64,000 nt of DNA from Herbinix sp. (lineage in GTDB: Bacteria; Bacillota; Clostridia; Lachnospirales; Lachnospiraceae), in contig JARBTJ010000002.1 in NCBI GenBank assembly GCA_029240245.1, positions 62,001-126,000 of the forward strand, given 5' to 3'. Positions 27,981-36,839 of the stretch are shown here, piece after piece. Position 1 is the stretch's first letter. Every line of letters begins with the position of its first letter. The position numbers and the translations under genes were made by a program. The notes under the pieces are model-generated. The model worked only from the letters and a program-made list of their open reading frames with translations. It was not told the origin of the DNA and did no database searches.

Positions 27981-28026
27981 ATGCAGGTTCCGTAATAAGT
28001 ATACCACTTATATTACGGTCCTGCAT
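27981..28026 (-). terminator. Hairpin between trxA and the Crp/Fnr gene
   Basis: Long imperfect stem: ATGCAGGACCGTAATA on one side and TATTACGGAACCTGCAT on the other, then TTTATATT on the minus strand. It probably terminates the thioredoxin transcript, with possible read-through into the regulator. Confidence 0.7.
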
Positions 28027-28050
28027 TCATTTATTTTATGGGATAATCCT

Positions 28051-28368
28051 TTATTTTACTTCCAACATTCTAAGTATATCCTTTTTGGGTCTGACACCAA
28101 CGGCAGTAGCAGATACTTTCCCGTCTTTTACTACCATCAAGGTTGGAATGCTCATGATACGAAATTGATTTGCCAACTCAGATTCTTCATCAATATTAAT
28201 TTTACCTACTTTGGCACTTCCTTTTACTTCTTCTGCGATTTCATCCACGGTCGGTGCCACCATACGGCACGGTCCGCACCAGGATGCCCAGAAATCTAAT
28301 AATACGGGCTCCTTTGAGTTTAATACTTCCTGATCAAAATTACCTTTTGTTATTTTAATAGTTGCCAT
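28051..28368 (-). CDS. trxA: Thioredoxin
   Basis: 105 residues, standard thioredoxin length, with FWASWCGPCRM (active-site CGPC) near residue 30 and the cis-Pro segment SIPTLMVVKDG. It reduces protein disulfides in the cytoplasm using thioredoxin reductase, which is not in the window. It has its own promoter with a Crp-like site, and a Crp/Fnr gene follows. Confidence 0.95.
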   Translation of the reverse strand: MATIKITKGNFDQEVLNSKEPVLLDFWASWCGPCRMVAPTVDEIAEEVKGSAKVGKINIDEESELANQFRIMSIPTLMVVKDGKVSATAVGVRPKKDILRMLEVK

Positions 28369-28410
28369 ATATATTCCTCCTCAAAAATACTTAAATTATT
28401 TTATGAGCTT

Positions 28411-28452
28411 ACTATAACACGATACGCAGCAACCATCTGTGATGTTATCACA
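28411..28452 (-). promoter_or_regulatory. trxA promoter with Crp/Fnr-type palindrome
   Basis: Minus-strand -10 TATAGT (28411-28416) without a proper -35. A perfect palindrome TGTGAT-GTT-ATCACA (28438-28452) is centred near -41 of the expected start (~28404), the position of a class II Crp/Fnr activator site. Confidence 0.6.
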
Positions 28453-28496
28453 TTTGACTAATTAATTATTTATTTAAATGAATGATCCTTTATCTT

Positions 28497-29447
28497 CTAT
28501 CTTTCCTCCCTAAAATAATTCACACCGCAACCTGCCGGTTGGGAGCCTTCCTTCGATTTACGCATGGAAGCTAGTATTAAGACAAAGGTTGTAATTAAGA
28601 ATGGCAGCATAACATAAAAAGCATTCGGAATCTGTATAATATCCTTCGGTACGTAAAATTGAAGCACACTGAAAGCACCAAATACAAGGGATCCATAAAT
28701 AGCTTTCATCGGACTCCAGCTTGCGAATATAACGAGTGCCACGGATATCCAGCCCTGTCCGTTAACAGCACTACTGTTATTCCAGATACCACCGCCGTTA
28801 ATTAAGGATAAATAAGCTCCGCCGAGGGCACAGATACCTCCGCCAAGCATGATATGGATATATTTAACCAAGGTAACATTAATTCCGGCAGCATCCGCAG
28901 CGGCAGGATTTTCTCCTACTGCTCTCATATTCAGACCTGCTTTCGTTCTCATTAAATAAATACTGCAGATAACAGCTATTATTACAGCGATATATACAAG
29001 CGGGTTATGTGAAAATAACAGTTTTCCGAGTACCGGAATATCTCCGAGAACGGGAATTGGTTTTTCTGATATGGTGGTCATAAATGAATCGGCCAGCTTC
29101 GGTGAGCCTCCGGCTTCACGAATCATGGATTCTCCGAAAAATTTAGCAAAGCCAGTGCCGAATATGGTTAAGGTCAGACCGGTAACATTCTGGTTCGCCA
29201 TCATGGTAACAGTTAAAAATGCATAGATAAGGGCCGCAAATAAACCAATTGCAAAGGCAGCCAATAAAGCCAAAGGAAGACTTCCGGTATGGAAGCCCAC
29301 ATAAAAGCCCAAAAAGGCACCCATATACATCATACCCTCAACACCAAGATTAAGATGACCTGAGCGTTCCGTCATAATTTCACCGGTAGTACCAAAAAGC
29401 AATGGCGTACCAGCTTTGATAGCCGCATATAAAAAGTTTATAATCAT
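28497..29447 (-). CDS. Nucleoside ABC transporter permease (NupQ/YufQ-like)
   Basis: The ATG at 29447 has AAGG 7 nt upstream, only 4 nt after the previous gene's stop; the 316-residue product has about eight membrane spans. GTTGEIMTERSGHLNLGVEGMMYMGAF is the signature start of the BMP-linked permease group (BPD_transp_2). It pairs with the other permease and the double ATPase to import purine nucleosides or related compounds. It is the last gene of the transporter operon. Confidence 0.88.
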   Translation of the reverse strand: MIINFLYAAIKAGTPLLFGTTGEIMTERSGHLNLGVEGMMYMGAFLGFYVGFHTGSLPLALLAAFAIGLFAALIYAFLTVTMMANQNVTGLTLTIFGTGFAKFFGESMIREAGGSPKLADSFMTTISEKPIPVLGDIPVLGKLLFSHNPLVYIAVIIAVICSIYLMRTKAGLNMRAVGENPAAADAAGINVTLVKYIHIMLGGGICALGGAYLSLINGGGIWNNSSAVNGQGWISVALVIFASWSPMKAIYGSLVFGAFSVLQFYVPKDIIQIPNAFYVMLPFLITTFVLILASMRKSKEGSQPAGCGVNYFREER

Positions 29448-29451
29448 AAGC

Positions 29452-30540
29452 TTACCTTGCCTTTCTGAATACGAATCGGTAACGGGTAAAGAAATCAAAG
29501 CCTAAAATAAAGAACAGGATAATACCCTGCAGAATACCGGATACCGCAGAAGATAATCCGAAGGTGCTCTGCATAACCGAGCAGCCCTTATCCAGCATAC
29601 TAAATAATACAGATACCACTAAAATAATCACTGGATTCAGTTTTGATAACCACGCCACGGTAATTGCGGTAAAGCCAACACCACCTGCAACTCCCTCGCC
29701 AAGCGTATATGCTGCACCGGTTACCTGAGTCATACCAGCAATGCCGCAAATGGCTCCACTGATGAACATGGTCCGAAGCACAATTCTCTTAACATTCATT
29801 CCTGCATATCGTGCTGTATTGATACTTTCCCCGACAACACTGATTTCATAACCATGCTTGGTATATTTTAAATACACAAACATAACAGCAACCAGAACAA
29901 GGCCGATCAGCCAGCCGGCATGAACACCAAAAATCCGGTCCAGTCTTGCATTTTCACTGAAGGTTGCTATCTTAGGAAAACCTGAGGAAGCAGGATCACG
30001 CCATGGCCCCTCTGTAAAAAATCTGATCATATATAACGCAATGTAATTAAGCATTAAGGTAAACAATGTCTCATTCGTACCAAATCTTGTTTTAAAGACC
30101 GCGGGAAGCAGTCCCCAGATTCCACCGCCCACCATACCGGCAACAAACATTAATAATAATAAAATGCCATGTGGCAAATAGTCAAAATTGAGAGCAAAAT
30201 AGGTTGCAAAGATACCGCCCATAATAATCTGGCCCTCTGCTCCGATATTCCAGAATTTCATCTGAAAGGCCGGGGTAATTCCAATTGCAGCAATTAATAG
30301 AGGGATTGCAATTTTAATGGTACCTTTCGTAGCAATACTGCTTCTCCATGCGCCTTTTACAATTGTTATATATACATCAATAGGGTTTTGACCGATTGCT
30401 AATATGAATACTCCTCCGGCCATAATCGCTGCAATTAATGCAAACAAAGAAAGTAAGAAGGTCTTACCGATGGATATTTCCGTTTTTTTCACCACTCGGA
30501 TAAATGGTTCTTGCTTGGTTCTTGATCCTAAAGCACCCAT
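29452..30540 (-). CDS. Nucleoside ABC transporter permease (NupP/YufP-like)
   Basis: 362 residues. A cytoplasmic N-terminus precedes about nine membrane segments, with NIGAEGQIIMGGIFATYFAL and RFGTNETLFTLMLNYIALYM, the conserved BPD_transp_2 stretches of BMP-type systems. Its ATG overlaps the TGA of the ATPase gene by one base (TGATG), a sign of translational coupling. Confidence 0.88.
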   Translation of the reverse strand: MGALGSRTKQEPFIRVVKKTEISIGKTFLLSLFALIAAIMAGGVFILAIGQNPIDVYITIVKGAWRSSIATKGTIKIAIPLLIAAIGITPAFQMKFWNIGAEGQIIMGGIFATYFALNFDYLPHGILLLLMFVAGMVGGGIWGLLPAVFKTRFGTNETLFTLMLNYIALYMIRFFTEGPWRDPASSGFPKIATFSENARLDRIFGVHAGWLIGLVLVAVMFVYLKYTKHGYEISVVGESINTARYAGMNVKRIVLRTMFISGAICGIAGMTQVTGAAYTLGEGVAGGVGFTAITVAWLSKLNPVIILVVSVLFSMLDKGCSVMQSTFGLSSAVSGILQGIILFFILGFDFFTRYRFVFRKAR

Positions 30541-32072
30541 CAGACTCCTCCTTTCTTTGTACCAGCATCGGTCATGAGTAATCCCAACTGCTCTTTCGTA
30601 ATATGTTTCGTATCAACATTACCGGTTACTCTGCCATGGCATAATACCATAATACGGTCACAGAGCTCCAGCATAACATCTAAATCTTCACCAATGAAGA
30701 GAACACCGACTCCCTTTTTTTTCTGTTCATTCAAGGAATCATAAATCGTATAGGAGGAGTTGATATCAAGACCGCGTACTGCGTATGCAGTAATTAATAC
30801 GTTGGGTTCAGATTCTATCTCTCTGCCTAAGAGCACCTTCTGCACATTTCCGCCGGATAATCTTCTAACCGGAGTATCCACACTCGGAGTAACAATATCA
30901 AGCTGCTCCACAAGTCGTTTTGCAAGCTCTCTTGCTGATTTTTTACTTACAAAAGGGCTCTTTCCTTCGTTGTATTTTTTCAGCAGCATGTTATCCACCA
31001 TTCCCATGGAGGCTGCAAGTCCCATACCAAGGCGGTCTTCCGGAATAAAGCTCATACTGATTCCCATTTTTATAATTTCATTCGGCGTTTTGCCGACAAT
31101 GTTTTCGTTGTGATATAAAATAGCACCTTTTTTTACAGGAAGCAGTCCGGCTATAGATTCACAAAGTTCCTTCTGTCCGCTGCCTGCCACTCCTGCCACT
31201 CCGAGGATTTCACCACGGTTTAAATTGAAGCTGATATCCTTGAGCATATTGATGCCTTCCTCATCCTCAACCGTCAGATGATGAATTTCGAGTAGATTCT
31301 CATCAAAATAAGTTTCCGGATGCTCAATGGATAACTCCACCGGTCTTCCAACCATAAGCTCCGTCAGTTCCTGTGCATTGGTCGACGCAGTATTCACCGT
31401 TGCAACGCTCTCACCCTTACGAAGGATGGTTACCCGATCACTAATTTCCATAACTTCATTTAATTTATGGGTAATGATAATAACCGCACAGCCTTCCTTC
31501 TTCATTAAAAGTAATATTTCAAATAACCGCTTTGTTTCCTGTGGAGTTAATACCGCAGTCGGTTCATCCAAAATCAAAATATCCGCCTTACGGTAAAGTA
31601 CCTTCAGTATTTCAACCGTCTGCTTTTCACTGACGGACATCTGGTATACTTTTTTCTCAGGGTCTAGATTAAGACCAAAACGCTTAATAATTTCTGCTAT
31701 TTTTTCCGATCTGGATTTTTTTAAGAAAATTCCTTTATCCTTTACGCCTAGAATGATATTATCAGTTGCAGGCAACGCATCCACCAGTTTAAAATGCTGA
31801 TGAATCATCCCTACGCCAAGTGCAATGGCATCCTCAGGAGAATTGATGGTTACAGCATTTCCATTAATTAAAATAGAACCGCTGTCAGGTTTATAGATAC
31901 CCGAAAGCATGTTCATTAAAGTAGTTTTACCTGATCCGTTTTCGCCAAGCAGAGCCAGAATCTCCCCCTGCCTTACAGACAGGTCTATTTTGTTGTTTGC
32001 AACAACCGTCCCGAAGGTTTTCGTAATCTGTTTCAGTTCGATTGCCATTGCTTCTTTTTTCATATTCTCCAC
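30540..32072 (-). CDS. Nucleoside ABC transporter double ATPase (NupO/YufO-like)
   Basis: 510 residues with two ABC domains. The first has an intact Walker A (GENGSGKTT) and Walker B (ILILDEPTAVLTP). The second has the usual degenerate P-loop GVAGSGQKE, a good signature LSGGNVQKV, and an unusual Walker B region (LITAYAVRGLD). Only the first site is expected to hydrolyse ATP fully, as in the sugar/nucleoside ATPase family. The exact start is uncertain (GTG at 32072, or ATG at 32063 or 32048). It is linked to a BMP lipoprotein and two permeases. Confidence 0.88.
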   Translation of the reverse strand: MENMKKEAMAIELKQITKTFGTVVANNKIDLSVRQGEILALLGENGSGKTTLMNMLSGIYKPDSGSILINGNAVTINSPEDAIALGVGMIHQHFKLVDALPATDNIILGVKDKGIFLKKSRSEKIAEIIKRFGLNLDPEKKVYQMSVSEKQTVEILKVLYRKADILILDEPTAVLTPQETKRLFEILLLMKKEGCAVIIITHKLNEVMEISDRVTILRKGESVATVNTASTNAQELTELMVGRPVELSIEHPETYFDENLLEIHHLTVEDEEGINMLKDISFNLNRGEILGVAGVAGSGQKELCESIAGLLPVKKGAILYHNENIVGKTPNEIIKMGISMSFIPEDRLGMGLAASMGMVDNMLLKKYNEGKSPFVSKKSARELAKRLVEQLDIVTPSVDTPVRRLSGGNVQKVLLGREIESEPNVLITAYAVRGLDINSSYTIYDSLNEQKKKGVGVLFIGEDLDVMLELCDRIMVLCHGRVTGNVDTKHITKEQLGLLMTDAGTKKGGV

Positions 32073-32203
32073 AATGCCACCAGCCTAATTCATATTCTTT
32101 CTATCATAAATCTTCTTATTGATACATAATAATACCAGATTTGCATTTTTACGTCCATAGTTTTTCTACAATACATTTTATGGTAAATTCCTCTTTAACT
32201 TAC

Positions 32204-32236
32204 CGCAGGAACCAGTTTATGAAAACCGGTTCCTGC
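32204..32236 (-). other. Hairpin between bmp and the ABC genes
   Basis: GCAGGAACC..GGTTCCTGC stem with a short loop. On the minus strand it has no T-run, so it is more likely a 3'-stabilising or attenuating stem that keeps the binding protein more abundant than the downstream ATPase and permeases. On the plus strand the tail TTTTATT could stop transcription. Confidence 0.5.
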
Positions 32237-32278
32237 TTTTATTAATAATTATGTTATAAGAAATTATGTTGTAAATAA

Positions 32279-33391
32279 TTATTTTACTTCAACGGTCTTG
32301 TAATACCAGTTCATAGCACCTGTAATATCAGCATCTGTTAAAGCCTCACCTGCTGCACAAACTACATTCCCCTGATTATCATACAGTTCACCTTCAAAAA
32401 CTTTAAAGCCGTCAAGTATTCTCTGTTTTGCTGCATCAATTGCGTCTTTGGTGCCTTCTGCACAGTTATCGGAAAGAGTGGATACATCTACAAAGCCCTC
32501 AGCCAAACCGCCGAAGTAATTCTCGCTCTTCCAGGTTCCTTCCATTGCATCCTTAGCAGCTTTCGTGTAATATACACCCCATTTCCAGACCGGAGCAGTT
32601 AAGTGAGCCTTCGGAGCATCCTTTGTCATATCGGAGTTATAACCAACACCCCATACTCCTCTTGCTTCTGCAGCCATCTGTGGAGCAGTTGAGTCAGCAT
32701 GCTGTGCAATAACATCACAACCCATATCTAGTAATGCTTCCGCTGCCTGCTTCTCTAAGGTAGGGTCAAGCCAGGAATTTGTTACCTTTACATATACCTT
32801 TGCGTCAGGATTTACTGATTCAACACCTAATGCAAATGCATTAATTCCGCCGGTAACCTCTGAATTATCAATACCCATAGCCGCTACATAACCGATCATG
32901 TCAGACTGAGTCTTTAAGCCAGCAGCGATACCGGATAAGTAACGTGCCTGATAAATACGGCCGAAATAGTTGTTAAAGTTAGTTTCGTTACTCATGTAAC
33001 CGGATGCATGGGAGAAAATAACATCGGTGTATTCTTTCGCCATCTCATCCATGGTATCCATATAGCCCCAGCTGGTACCAAAGATAATATCTGCACCCTC
33101 TTCAATTGCTTCTTCCATTGCTGTTCTGATTGCAACTGCATCCGCATCATTTACATTATTTTTGCGGATTACCTGATCATCAGAAAGTTTTAATTCTTCC
33201 TGCATAGCTACGATACCCTGGTCATGAGCAAACGTATAACCGGCACCATCTGCAGGATCACCGATATGTATTACAGCTACCTTAAAATCAGAATTGTTTC
33301 CTGCCTCGCTATCATCCTTCTTTGTACCGCAGGCGGTGAATGATAAAACCATAATTGCAAGCAGGCATAACGATAATAATTTCTTTAACAT
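32279..33391 (-). CDS. BMP-family nucleoside-binding lipoprotein
   Basis: 370 residues with a lipoprotein signal: hydrophobic start and lipobox LSFTAC with the cysteine at residue 21. The mature part is of the Bmp/PnrA (Med) family, with VAVIHIGDPADGAGYTFAHDQG, IFGTSWGYMD, GYVAAMGI and the WGVGYNSDM ligand region. It captures purine nucleosides outside the cell for the transporter encoded downstream. xpt lies directly upstream on the same strand, supporting a purine substrate. Confidence 0.88.
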   Translation of the reverse strand: MLKKLLSLCLLAIMVLSFTACGTKKDDSEAGNNSDFKVAVIHIGDPADGAGYTFAHDQGIVAMQEELKLSDDQVIRKNNVNDADAVAIRTAMEEAIEEGADIIFGTSWGYMDTMDEMAKEYTDVIFSHASGYMSNETNFNNYFGRIYQARYLSGIAAGLKTQSDMIGYVAAMGIDNSEVTGGINAFALGVESVNPDAKVYVKVTNSWLDPTLEKQAAEALLDMGCDVIAQHADSTAPQMAAEARGVWGVGYNSDMTKDAPKAHLTAPVWKWGVYYTKAAKDAMEGTWKSENYFGGLAEGFVDVSTLSDNCAEGTKDAIDAAKQRILDGFKVFEGELYDNQGNVVCAAGEALTDADITGAMNWYYKTVEVK

Positions 33392-33495
33392 TTTTTCTCC
33401 TCCTTATAATTTGGGGATTTCCATCAACGGGAAATCACTCCTCTTTTGGAATCTCTTCCATAATTTATTTACAGGGCTTGTACCCTTAATAAATC

Positions 33496-34071
33496 CTAGT
33501 CACGAAAAACAATACCGGTATCTTCATTCATGGAATCTATGATAGCAAGCGATTCCACTCTTACACCACTTAAACGGACGATTTCGCCGCCCTCCTGAAA
33601 GCCCTTTTCAATTACGATTCCGGCCCCAACCAAAGCAGCTCCGGCATCCTTTACTAATTTTGCCAAACCGAGCAATGCACTTCCGTTCGCAAGAAAATCA
33701 TCGATAATTAATATCTTGTCCTCCGGTTTCAAAAATTCCTTCGCCACAATAATGTCGTAAACACGACCATGAGTAAAGGATTCTACCTTACCGGTATATA
33801 CATCACCAGCAATGTTTTTTGTCTGGGTCTTCTTAGCAAACACAACAGGGACATTAAAATACTGAGCAGCAATGCAGGCTATTCCTATTCCGGAAGCCTC
33901 GATTGTCAATATTTTGCTTACTTCTCTATCTGAAAATCTCCGTTTAAATTCCTTGCCGATTTCTCCAAACAGTTCGATATCCATTTGATGGTTTAAGAAA
34001 CTGTCCACTTTCAAGACATTACCAGCCCTTACTTTACCGTCCTTCACAATTCTGTCTTTTAACAGCTTCAT
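33496..34071 (-). CDS. xpt: Xanthine phosphoribosyltransferase
   Basis: 191 residues, the usual Xpt length, beginning MKLLKDRIVKDGKV. It has ILTIEASGIGIA, and the PRPP-binding motif ILIIDDFLANGSALLGL. It converts xanthine and PRPP to XMP for purine salvage. It lies about 100 nt upstream of the BMP lipoprotein gene on the same strand, so uptake and salvage may share a transcript. No purine riboswitch pattern was found in its leader. Confidence 0.9.
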   Translation of the reverse strand: MKLLKDRIVKDGKVRAGNVLKVDSFLNHQMDIELFGEIGKEFKRRFSDREVSKILTIEASGIGIACIAAQYFNVPVVFAKKTQTKNIAGDVYTGKVESFTHGRVYDIIVAKEFLKPEDKILIIDDFLANGSALLGLAKLVKDAGAALVGAGIVIEKGFQEGGEIVRLSGVRVESLAIIDSMNEDTGIVFRD

Positions 34072-34149
34072 TCTTCTACCTGCTTTTCTAATTTTAGTAT
34101 TTAGGTATTCAAGGCATCCCTTTTATTATCAATCAGTACTTATAACGTT

Positions 34150-34178
34150 ATATTATCGAATAACATACCAATTTACAA
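34150..34178 (-). promoter_or_regulatory. Tentative xpt promoter
   Basis: Minus strand TTGTAA (34173-34178), a 17-nt spacer, TAATAT (34150-34155), giving a leader of about 70 nt. The rest of 34072-34337 is AT-rich with only weak hairpins. Confidence 0.4.
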
Positions 34179-34337
34179 TTTATTAATTTTAATGAGATTT
34201 ATTAACTGGATTAATAAGAGCAGGAATAGAAAGTATAATTAAAGAAGTATTTAACATTTCAGTCAGAAAACTGATACATTTCATCCCAAGCCTCAGATCC
34301 CATAAGGTTTTGAATTTCATAAACCCCTAAATAAAAA

Positions 34338-34370
34338 AAGAGATACAAACCCTTGTATCACTCTCGTTAA
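34338..34370 (-). terminator. Terminator of the acidic repeat gene
   Basis: Stem GAGTGATACAA / TTTGTATCTC with a short loop and a T7 run on the minus strand, 20 nt past the stop at 34384. Confidence 0.75.
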
Positions 34371-34383
34371 TTACCTATTCATT

Positions 34384-34827
34384 TTATATATATTCATCAG
34401 CCCTGTCAAGCAGATCCTCCAAAAGCTCAGGATCATCTAACCAACGCAACTCCTCCCGCTTATGAGCATCCTTCGAATCATCAATATCTACATTTACCAT
34501 TTCTGCCATATCTTCCTCCATATCATCCTCGATATCCTCATGGTGATCATGATAGCTATCGTCCTCGATTTCTTCATAACGATCATGATAGCCATCGTCC
34601 TCGACTTCTTCATAACGATCATAATAGCCATCGTCCTCGATTTCTTCATAACGATCATGATAGCCATCGTCCTCGACTTCTTCATAACGATCATAATAGC
34701 CATCGTCCTCGAAGTCATCAACGATGTCCTCCTCACCTTCATCCTCTGTTTCATTATATAACGCTCTGATATCCATAAGTTCCTCTGTTCCTTCAAATAA
34801 ATCTAGTATGGTATATCTGTTTAACAC
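34384..34827 (-). CDS. Acidic tandem-repeat protein of unknown function
   Basis: About 147 residues with very low pI. The middle is a run of 12-residue repeats of the form EDDGY(Y/H)DRYEE(V/I), followed by acidic and charged helical parts (EELRWLDDPELLEDLLDRADEYI). I do not recognise a family. The start is unclear: GTG at 34827 has no good site; ATG at 34776 has AGAGG 5 nt upstream; a strong GGGAGGTGA further out would fit only an ATT codon in frame. The repeat unit is 36 bp, so other frames stay open, but this frame uses sensible Glu/Asp/Tyr codons, has a terminator and carries non-repeat flanks. Metal or cation binding is conceivable. Confidence 0.6.
   Translation of the reverse strand: MLNRYTILDLFEGTEELMDIRALYNETEDEGEEDIVDDFEDDGYYDRYEEVEDDGYHDRYEEIEDDGYYDRYEEVEDDGYHDRYEEIEDDSYHDHHEDIEDDMEEDMAEMVNVDIDDSKDAHKREELRWLDDPELLEDLLDRADEYI
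34567..34710. repeat. Perfect 72-bp tandem duplication (2 x 72 bp of 36-bp subunits)
   Basis: Positions 34567-34638 and 34639-34710 are identical. Each 72-bp unit consists of two slightly different 36-bp subunits, encoding alternating HDRYEEI and YDRYEEV repeats. Diverged partial subunits flank it. Confidence 0.9.
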
Positions 34828-35047
34828 CTTTAATACAACTTTTTTAATAATAATTTCACCTCCCTGACCCTAATTATCTTTGGCCACCCGAATAACTTCC
34901 TACATGGATATTGTAATAAATGAATGTAAAATCAATAACCATATCCTTGTTAAATGTTTGTAAGTTTTTCAATTATTTTCACAATATGTATCACTGGTTC
35001 ATAAACGGTTCGATTTTATGCCACACTAGAAAAGAGGTGCTTATTTT

Positions 35048-36145
35048 ATGGAAATCAAATATATGAAAAGAGCGATGGAACTGGCTGAAAAGGGTATCGG
35101 ATTTACAAATCCCAACCCCTTGGTTGGAGCCGTAATCGTGAAAGACAATATAATAATAGGAGAAGGATATCACGAGTTATATGGTGGACCCCACGCAGAA
35201 ATTAATGCCTTTAACAATGCAACAGCGGATGTAGCTGGCGCCACGATGTATGTTACTCTCGAACCCTGCTCTCACTTTGGGAAAACACCGCCCTGCGCGA
35301 AAGCCATTATTGAAAAAGGAATTTATGAGGTAGTAATCGCTATGGAGGACCCAAATCCATTCGTGTCGGGTAAGGGGATTAAAATGCTGAAAGACAACGG
35401 CGTCAAGGTGACTGTAGGTGTGTTACAGGAGGAAGGGAAACGCTTGAACGAAATATTTCTTAAATACATCACTACAGGCTTGCCCTTCTGTCTATTAAAA
35501 ACCGCCATGACGCTGGACGGAAAAATTGCTACTCACACCGGTGATTCCAAATGGATTACCAACGAAGAATCCAGAGCCTATGTACATAAGTTAAGGCATC
35601 GGTTTTCTTCGGTCATGGTTGGGATCGGAACTGTTCTTCAGGATAACCCTTTTCTAAATACCAGACTGCCGGACCAAAAATGTTCTGATCCAATTCGTAT
35701 AATTGTAGATACTCAGGCAAAAATACCCTTAAACGCAAATGTGCTTCGCATCGATTCTGCTGCACGGGCAATTCTTATAACCACTGAGCTTGCCCCGAAG
35801 GATAAGCTTCATCAGCTGGCTGATCAAGGTGTCGAAATCATCACGGCACCCTTATGGAAGGAACAGGTTGATTTGATTTTTTTAATGAAAGCACTGGCTG
35901 AACGAAATGTTGACAGCGTTCTACTGGAAGGTGGAAGTGAACTAAACGCTTCTGCTTTACAAACCGGAATTATTGATAAGGTATCTTTCTTCATTGCTCC
36001 TAAAATTGCCGGTGGAAGCCTGGCAAAAACACCGGTTGGTGGACCTGGCATCAAACTGATGAAGGACGCTTATCAATTAGATGGAATTAAAATACAACGT
36101 TTCGGTGATGATATTATGATAGAAGCCAATGTAAGAAGGGAGTGA
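35048..36145 (+). CDS. ribD: Bifunctional deaminase/reductase of riboflavin synthesis
   Basis: 365 residues. The N-terminal cytidine-deaminase-like domain (~1-145) has HAEINAF and PCSHFGKTPPC (zinc site). The C-terminal reductase domain (~146-365) has KTAMTLDGKIA and VLLEGGSELNAS. It deaminates and then reduces the pyrimidine intermediate made from GTP. It is the first gene of ribD-ribE-ribBA-ribH. An AGAGGTG site precedes it. The 220-nt leader region shows no FMN riboswitch. Confidence 0.95.
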   Translation: MEIKYMKRAMELAEKGIGFTNPNPLVGAVIVKDNIIIGEGYHELYGGPHAEINAFNNATADVAGATMYVTLEPCSHFGKTPPCAKAIIEKGIYEVVIAMEDPNPFVSGKGIKMLKDNGVKVTVGVLQEEGKRLNEIFLKYITTGLPFCLLKTAMTLDGKIATHTGDSKWITNEESRAYVHKLRHRFSSVMVGIGTVLQDNPFLNTRLPDQKCSDPIRIIVDTQAKIPLNANVLRIDSAARAILITTELAPKDKLHQLADQGVEIITAPLWKEQVDLIFLMKALAERNVDSVLLEGGSELNASALQTGIIDKVSFFIAPKIAGGSLAKTPVGGPGIKLMKDAYQLDGIKIQRFGDDIMIEANVRRE

Positions 36146-36150
36146 ACGTA

Positions 36151-36822
36151 ATGTTTACAGGATTAGTAGAGGAAATAGGTAAGGTGTTTTCGGTTCAAAA
36201 ATCCGCCAAATCTGCCAAAATATCTATCTATGCCAATAAAGTCTTGAATCATGTAAAACTTGGTGACAGTATCTGTACGAACGGAGTCTGTTTAACCGTA
36301 ACAGAATTTGCCTCCAACCGCTTTAGCGTTGATGTAATGGCTGAGACCATGCGAAGAAGCAATCTTCATCTTTTATCTTCCGGAGATGCCGTCAATCTTG
36401 AACGAGCTTTACTGGTAAATGACCGCCTGGGAGGACATATCTTAAGCGGACATATTGACGGAACCGGAAGGATTACCAATTTTCTTAGTGAAGAAAATGC
36501 TGTGTGGGTGAGTATTTATGCACCACCGGAAATATTGAAATATATTGTTTTCAAAGGTTCTATCGCAATTGACGGAATCAGTTTAACGGTTGCTTATGCT
36601 GATGAGCGACAATTCAAGGTTTCCATTATTCCGCACACCAAAAACATCACAACCTTACTTCATAAGAAGGTCGGGGATGTTGTAAATCTGGAATGTGATA
36701 TCTTAGGTAAATATGTAGAAAGGCTTCTCTCCTTTGGAGGCCTTCCTATGCCCGTCATTGGTAAGGGCGATGAAAAACCGGATATTGACATGAATTTTTT
36801 ACTGAGACACGGGTTTATTTAG
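36151..36822 (+). CDS. ribE: Riboflavin synthase alpha subunit
   Basis: The ATG at 36151 gives the canonical [12 protein letters not shown] start with GGGAG 8 nt upstream; a GTG 9 nt earlier overlaps the ribD stop. The 223 residues contain the two lumazine-binding repeats ([11 protein letters not shown]..., [12 protein letters not shown]...). It dismutates two 6,7-dimethyl-8-ribityllumazine molecules to riboflavin. It lies 5 nt after ribD. Confidence 0.95.
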   Translation: MFTGLVEEIGKVFSVQKSAKSAKISIYANKVLNHVKLGDSICTNGVCLTVTEFASNRFSVDVMAETMRRSNLHLLSSGDAVNLERALLVNDRLGGHILSGHIDGTGRITNFLSEENAVWVSIYAPPEILKYIVFKGSIAIDGISLTVAYADERQFKVSIIPHTKNITTLLHKKVGDVVNLECDILGKYVERLLSFGGLPMPVIGKGDEKPDIDMNFLLRHGFI

Positions 36823-36839
36823 AGCAAGGAGGATGTTGC

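Noticed and set aside
34072-34383. Possible purine riboswitch before xpt
   Set aside because: The conserved three-way junction sequences are not seen.
34567-34710. Regular 36-bp spacing suggesting a CRISPR array
   Set aside because: There are no unique spacers; the 36-bp units are contiguous tandem coding repeats of an acidic protein.
34462-34796. Hydrophobic repeat frame on the plus strand and basic Met-rich repeat frame on the minus strand
   Set aside because: They stay open only because the repeat length is a multiple of three; they lack ribosome sites and sensible ends, and the acidic frame has the terminator and non-repeat flanks.
34828-35047. Possible FMN riboswitch before ribD
   Set aside because: No conserved RFN core segments were recognisable on reading the leader.
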